Assembly (NCBI GenBank): GCA_023416965.1
Contig: JAEZGJ010000323.1
Span: forward strand, 1-24,490
Source: Pseudomonadota bacterium
GTDB lineage: Bacteria; Pseudomonadota; Alphaproteobacteria; Rhizobiales; Phreatobacteraceae
Direction of reading: 5' to 3'
DNA: 24,490 nucleotides
Shown: piece after piece, positions 20,729-24,490 of the stretch
Position numbering within the stretch: position 1 is the stretch's first letter
Layout: the number at the start of each line of letters is the position of its first letter
Notes under the pieces: model-generated
What the model saw: only the letters and a program-made list of their open reading frames with translations
The model's database searches: none
What the model was told of the DNA's origin: nothing
Program-made: the position numbers and the translations under genes

Positions 20729-23700
20729 ATGCCGCAATTCTTCATCAACCGGCCCATCTTCGCCTGGGTCGTCGCCATCCTTATCATGCTGGGCGGAGTG
20801 CTCGCGATCCCGCAGCTGCCCGTCGCCCAGTATCCCGACGTCGCTCCGCCGCAGATCACCATCAACACGGCCTATCCGGGCGCAGCGCCGGAGGATGCCT
20901 ACCAGGCGGTGACGCGTCCGATCGAGGAAGAGCTCAACGGCATCGATGGCCTGCTCTATTTCGAATCGGTGGCGGACACGACCGGCTCCATCCAGATCAC
21001 CGTCACCTTCCGTCCCGGCACCAACGGCGCCGCTGCGGCGGTGGAGGTCCAGAACCGCGTACGCCGCGTCGAACCCCGCCTGCCGCGCTCCGTGAGCCAG
21101 CAGGGTGTGCAGGTCGACCAGGCCCGCTCCAACTTCCTCCTCGTCGTGACCCTGACGTCGACCGACGGCACGCTGGACGATATCGGCCTCGGCGACTACA
21201 TGAGCCGCAACATTCTGGGGGAAATCCGCCGCGTGCCCGGGGTCGGCCGCGCCCAGCTGTTCGCCTCCGAGCGCGCCATGCGCATCTGGCTCGACCCGGA
21301 CAAGATGGTCGGCCTCAACCTCACCGCCGCCGACGTCACCGCAGCGGTGACGGCGCAGAACGCGCAGGTCGCCGCCGGTTCCATCGGCGCGCTGCCCAAT
21401 CCCATCAACCAGCAGGTCACCGCGACCGTGATGGTCAAGGGGCAGCTCGTCTCGCCCGACGAGTTCGGTGCCATCGTGCTGCGCGCCAACCGCGACGGCT
21501 CGCTGGTGCGGTTGCGGGACGTGGCCAGAATTGAAGTGGGCGCGCAGGCCTACGCGACATCGGCGCGCCTCAACGGCAAGCCCGCGGCCGCCATCGCTGT
21601 GCAGCTTTCGTCGACGGGCAATGCGCTGGCCACCGCAGAGGCGGTGAAGAAGCGAATGACGGAATTGTCCACCAGCTTCCCGCCGGGTGTCGAGTTCGCA
21701 GTCCCCTACGACACCTCGCCCTTTGTCAAGGTGTCGATCGAGAAGGTGCTGCATACGCTGGCCGAGGCCATGGTGCTCGTCTTCCTGGTGATGTTCCTGT
21801 TCCTGCAGAACCTGCGCTACACGCTCATCCCGGCTGTTGTCGTGCCCGTGGCACTCCTCGGCACCTGCGCCGTGATGTATGCCACCGGCTTCTCCATCAA
21901 TGTGCTCACAATGTTCGCCATGGTGCTCGCCATCGGCATCCTCGTCGACGACGCCATCGTCGTCGTGGAGAACGTCGAGCGCATCATGTCGGAGGAGGGC
22001 CTGTCGCCCAAGGAGGCAACGCGCAAGGCCATGGGCCAGATCACCGGTGCCGTCATCGGCATCACCGCGGTCCTGGTTTCGGTGTTCATCCCGCTCGCCT
22101 TCTTTCCCGGCGCGGTGGGTGTCATCTACAAGCAGTTCAGCCTGACCATGGTCGTGTCGATCCTGTTCTCGGCCTTCCTCGCGCTCTCGCTCACGCCGGC
22201 GCTCGCGGCGACCTTCCTCAAGCCCGTGCAGGCCGGTCACCACCACGCAAAGCGTGGCTTCTTCGGCTGGTTCAACCGCGGCTTCGAGAGGACGTCGCAC
22301 GGCTATTCGGCCATGGTCAGCCACCTGGTCCGCCGCGGCGGGCGCTACATGATCATCTATCTGGCACTGCTGATCGGCCTCGGCTGGCTCTATGTCCGCC
22401 TTCCCACATCGTTCCTGCCGAACGAGGACCAGGGCTACATCATCGTCAACTTCCAGGCTCCCTCGGACGCCACCGTCAACCGCACGATGGCGGCCATCGA
22501 GGCGGCCGAGAAGCACTTCATGGCCGAGCCCGGCGTCTCCCGCATCGTGACGGTTCGCGGCTTCTCCTTCTTCGGCCAGGGCCAGAACGCGGCTCTCGCC
22601 TTCGTCACTCTCAAGGACTGGGGCGAGCGTGGACCGGCCCAGGCGGCGTCGGCCATCGCGCTGCGCGGTACGATCGCGCTGTCGCAGCTGCGCGATGCCA
22701 TCGTCTTCTCGCTGTCGCCGCCGCCCATCCAGGGCCTCGGCAACTCCAACGGTTTCGCCTTCCGCCTGCAGGCGCGCGGGGGCCAGAGCCAGCAGCAACT
22801 CGCCGCCGCCCGTGACCAGCTCGTCGGCGCCGCGATGCGAAGCCCGAAGCTCGCGCAGGTCTTCGTCGAGGGCCTGCCGGACGCGGCGCAGATCGCGCTC
22901 ATCATCGACCGCGAGAAGGCGAACACCTTCGGCGTCACCTTCGCCGACATCAACGCCACCATCTCGACCACGCTGGGCTCGTCCTACGTCAACGACTTCC
23001 CCAATGCGGGTCGTCTCCAGCGCGTGCTCGTGCAGGGCGACACGGCCTCGCGCATGCAGATTGCTGACCTCCTGAACCTCAACGTGCGCAATTCCAACGG
23101 AGGCATGGTCCCGCTTTCGGCCTTCGCACGTGCCGAGTGGCAGCGCGGCCCTTCGCAGATCATCGGCTATAACGGCTACCCCGCCGTCCGCATGTCGGGC
23201 GCGGCGGCGCCGGGCTTCTCGTCGGGCGATGCCATTGCCGAGATGCAGCGCCTGGCAGCCGACCTTCCGCCCGGATTCGGTTACGAGTGGACCGGCCAGT
23301 CGCTGCAGGAGATCCAGGCGGGCTCGCAGGCGCCGCTGCTCATCGCGCTGTCCTGCATCCTCGTCTTCCTCTGCCTGGCGGCGCTCTACGAGAGCTGGTC
23401 CATCCCCATCTCGGTGCTGCTCGTGGTGCCGCTCGGCGTCATCGGCTCGGTGGCGGCTGTGACCCTGCGCGGCATGCCCAACGACGTCTACTTCATGGTG
23501 GGCCTCGTCGCGATCATCGGCCTGTCGGCGAAGAACGCCATCCTCATCATCGAGTTCGCCAAGGAACTCAGGGCGCAGGGCAAGGGCATTCTCGAGGCGA
23601 CGATCGAGGCGGCGCACCTGCGCTTCCGGCCGATCATCATGACCTCTCTCGCCTTCGCGCTCGGCGTGCTGCCGCTCGCCATCGCCTCCGGCGCCAGCGC

Positions 23701-23869
23701 CTCCAGCCAGCAGGCGCTCGGCACCGGCGTGCTGGGCGGCATGATCTCGGCGACCGTGCTGGCGGTGTTCTTCGTGCCGGTCTTCTTCGTTGTGGTCACC
23801 CGCCTCATGGGCGGGCGCGACAAGCCGGCGCCTGCCGCGGCTCGGTCCGCGCCTGAACCGGAGCACTAG
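20729..23869 (+). CDS. RND efflux pump permease, HAE-1 family (AcrB/MexB-like)
   Basis: This is an inner-membrane proton-driven multidrug pump, expected as a homotrimer. The 1046-residue protein is the full family length (AcrB has 1049). It starts MPQFFINRPIFAWVVAI, the hallmark first helix. The TM4 proton-relay pair Asp407-Asp408 (GILVDDAIVVVENVER) falls at exactly the AcrB positions, and the TM10 lysine is at 935 (GLSAKNAILIIEFAKE). Two large periplasmic loops with porter and docking subdomains lie at about 30-335 and 560-870. GAGGA lies seven bases before the ATG. Substrates cannot be predicted. The regulator gene begins five bases after the stop, so all three genes are probably one transcript. 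Confidence 0.96.
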   Translation: MPQFFINRPIFAWVVAILIMLGGVLAIPQLPVAQYPDVAPPQITINTAYPGAAPEDAYQAVTRPIEEELNGIDGLLYFESVADTTGSIQITVTFRPGTNGAAAAVEVQNRVRRVEPRLPRSVSQQGVQVDQARSNFLLVVTLTSTDGTLDDIGLGDYMSRNILGEIRRVPGVGRAQLFASERAMRIWLDPDKMVGLNLTAADVTAAVTAQNAQVAAGSIGALPNPINQQVTATVMVKGQLVSPDEFGAIVLRANRDGSLVRLRDVARIEVGAQAYATSARLNGKPAAAIAVQLSSTGNALATAEAVKKRMTELSTSFPPGVEFAVPYDTSPFVKVSIEKVLHTLAEAMVLVFLVMFLFLQNLRYTLIPAVVVPVALLGTCAVMYATGFSINVLTMFAMVLAIGILVDDAIVVVENVERIMSEEGLSPKEATRKAMGQITGAVIGITAVLVSVFIPLAFFPGAVGVIYKQFSLTMVVSILFSAFLALSLTPALAATFLKPVQAGHHHAKRGFFGWFNRGFERTSHGYSAMVSHLVRRGGRYMIIYLALLIGLGWLYVRLPTSFLPNEDQGYIIVNFQAPSDATVNRTMAAIEAAEKHFMAEPGVSRIVTVRGFSFFGQGQNAALAFVTLKDWGERGPAQAASAIALRGTIALSQLRDAIVFSLSPPPIQGLGNSNGFAFRLQARGGQSQQQLAAARDQLVGAAMRSPKLAQVFVEGLPDAAQIALIIDREKANTFGVTFADINATISTTLGSSYVNDFPNAGRLQRVLVQGDTASRMQIADLLNLNVRNSNGGMVPLSAFARAEWQRGPSQIIGYNGYPAVRMSGAAAPGFSSGDAIAEMQRLAADLPPGFGYEWTGQSLQEIQAGSQAPLLIALSCILVFLCLAALYESWSIPISVLLVVPLGVIGSVAAVTLRGMPNDVYFMVGLVAIIGLSAKNAILIIEFAKELRAQGKGILEATIEAAHLRFRPIIMTSLAFALGVLPLAIASGASASSQQALGTGVLGGMISATVLAVFFVPVFFVVVTRLMGGRDKPAPAAARSAPEPEH

Positions 23870-23874
23870 GGTCG

Positions 23875-24490
23875 ATGGCCCGGCGCACCAAGGCGGAGGC
23901 GGAGGAGACGCGCCGCCGGCTCCTCGAGGTCGCCGAGCGGATCTTTCACGCCAAGGGCGTGGCGACCACCTCGCTGGAGGAGATCGCCTGCGAGGCGGGG
24001 GTGACGCGCGGCGCGGTCTACTGGCATTTCGCCAACAAGGCCGACCTGTTCATGGCGCTGTTCGAGGACGCACCGCTGATCCACGAAGACCTGCTGGCGC
24101 CGCAGGCGCTGGGAGAACACCCCGATCCGCTGGCGCTGGTGGAACAGCTCGCCGTCGATGCCCTGACGCTGCTGGCCGCCGACGAGCGGCGCCAGCGCAT
24201 CTACACGATCCTGACGCTGTGCGAATACCGCGACGATCTCGGCCAGGTCCTCCAGCGCAAGATCGAGGCGATGGACAGGGTGCATGCCCAGTTCGTCAGC
24301 GCCTTCGCGGAGGCGGCGCGGCGCGGGGCCCTGGCGCCGTGCTGGACGCCCGAGGCGGCGGCGGCCACCTTCCACTGGCTGTTCCAGGGCATCATCGTCG
24401 ACTGGCTGAAATACGGCCGCCGCTTCGACCTGGTCCGGCGCGGCACGGCGGCTATAGGCGCACAGTTCCGCGCCTATCGCGGCGCTGCGG
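23875..24490 (+). CDS. TetR/AcrR-family transcriptional regulator (3' end cut by window)
   Basis: This is the probable repressor of the adjoining efflux operon. The start is ATG 23875 and the frame is open to the window edge: 205 residues are visible, near the full length of AcrR-like proteins (about 210-215). The DNA-binding domain is residues about 10-57: ETRRRLLEVAERIFHAKGVA, then SLEEIACEAGVTRGAVYWHF with the recognition helix, and NKADLF. The C-terminal ligand domain has YTILTLCEYRDDLGQVL and FQGIIVDWLKYGRRFDL, the MAATS-type pattern of AcrR/TtgR regulators. It lies downstream of the pump in the same direction, five bases after it, rather than divergent as acrR usually is, so it would repress its own synthesis along with the pump. 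Confidence 0.92.
   Translation, partial: MARRTKAEAEETRRRLLEVAERIFHAKGVATTSLEEIACEAGVTRGAVYWHFANKADLFMALFEDAPLIHEDLLAPQALGEHPDPLALVEQLAVDALTLLAADERRQRIYTILTLCEYRDDLGQVLQRKIEAMDRVHAQFVSAFAEAARRGALAPCWTPEAAAATFHWLFQGIIVDWLKYGRRFDLVRRGTAAIGAQFRAYRGAA

Noticed and set aside
20513..23866. A 1117-codon open frame antisense to the RND pump gene
   Set aside because: It mirrors the pump gene exactly. The translation is Arg/His/Glu/Gly-rich low-complexity protein, as expected from the complement of a GC-rich coding frame.

Overview
The window is a very GC-rich stretch of bacterial chromosome. Its gene content points to the Alphaproteobacteria, probably the Hyphomicrobiales. The indicators are an Hsp20 gene followed by a DUF1150 gene, a DUF2336 protein, the rsfS-rlmH pair, and a TonB-receptor remnant of the haem/hemoglobin type. 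The genus cannot be fixed from the sequence alone. There is no CRISPR array, insertion sequence or recognisable phage gene. Most of the window is core or metabolic chromosome.

Layout. Positions 1-1578 hold a small secreted or membrane-anchored hypothetical protein on the minus strand, then rsfS and rlmH (ribosome silencing factor and 23S rRNA methyltransferase) on the plus strand. Positions 1656-5981 are a complete ugpBAEC operon for sn-glycerol-3-phosphate uptake. It is preceded by a three-repeat Pho box and has a strong intrinsic terminator between ugpB and ugpA. Positions 6043-6879 are an Hsp20-DUF1150 pair behind a candidate RpoH (heat-shock) promoter. Positions 6911-8005 encode a DUF2336 protein on the minus strand. 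Positions 8286-8361 are tRNA-Ala(GGC), followed by the decayed 3' end of a TonB-dependent receptor. Positions 8729-12722 carry an MFS exporter, a 55-residue proline/lysine-rich ORF, a glutathione S-transferase-like protein and a TPC-type P1B metal ATPase.

Positions 12849-18902 form a minus-strand catabolic operon, transcribed in the order SDR dehydrogenase, acyl-CoA dehydrogenase, thiolase, acyl-CoA ligase, branched-chain-type ABC substrate-binding protein. It looks like an uptake-activation-beta-oxidation route for an unidentified carboxylic acid. It lacks its own enoyl-CoA hydratase and ABC permeases. A TGACC-N4-GGTCA inverted repeat sits about 80 bp upstream of its first gene. A three-helix membrane protein (19024-19287) lies just upstream on the same strand.

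Positions 19472 to the end are an RND efflux operon: periplasmic adaptor, inner-membrane pump, and a TetR/AcrR regulator whose 3' end is cut by the window edge. An AcrR-like palindrome overlaps the probable promoter.

I found no convincing undescribed defence or mobile system. The most useful observations are regulatory (Pho box, intra-operon terminator, RpoH promoter, efflux operator), a likely non-standard start for rsfS, the receptor remnant beside the tRNA, and the catabolic cluster with an orphan binding protein.
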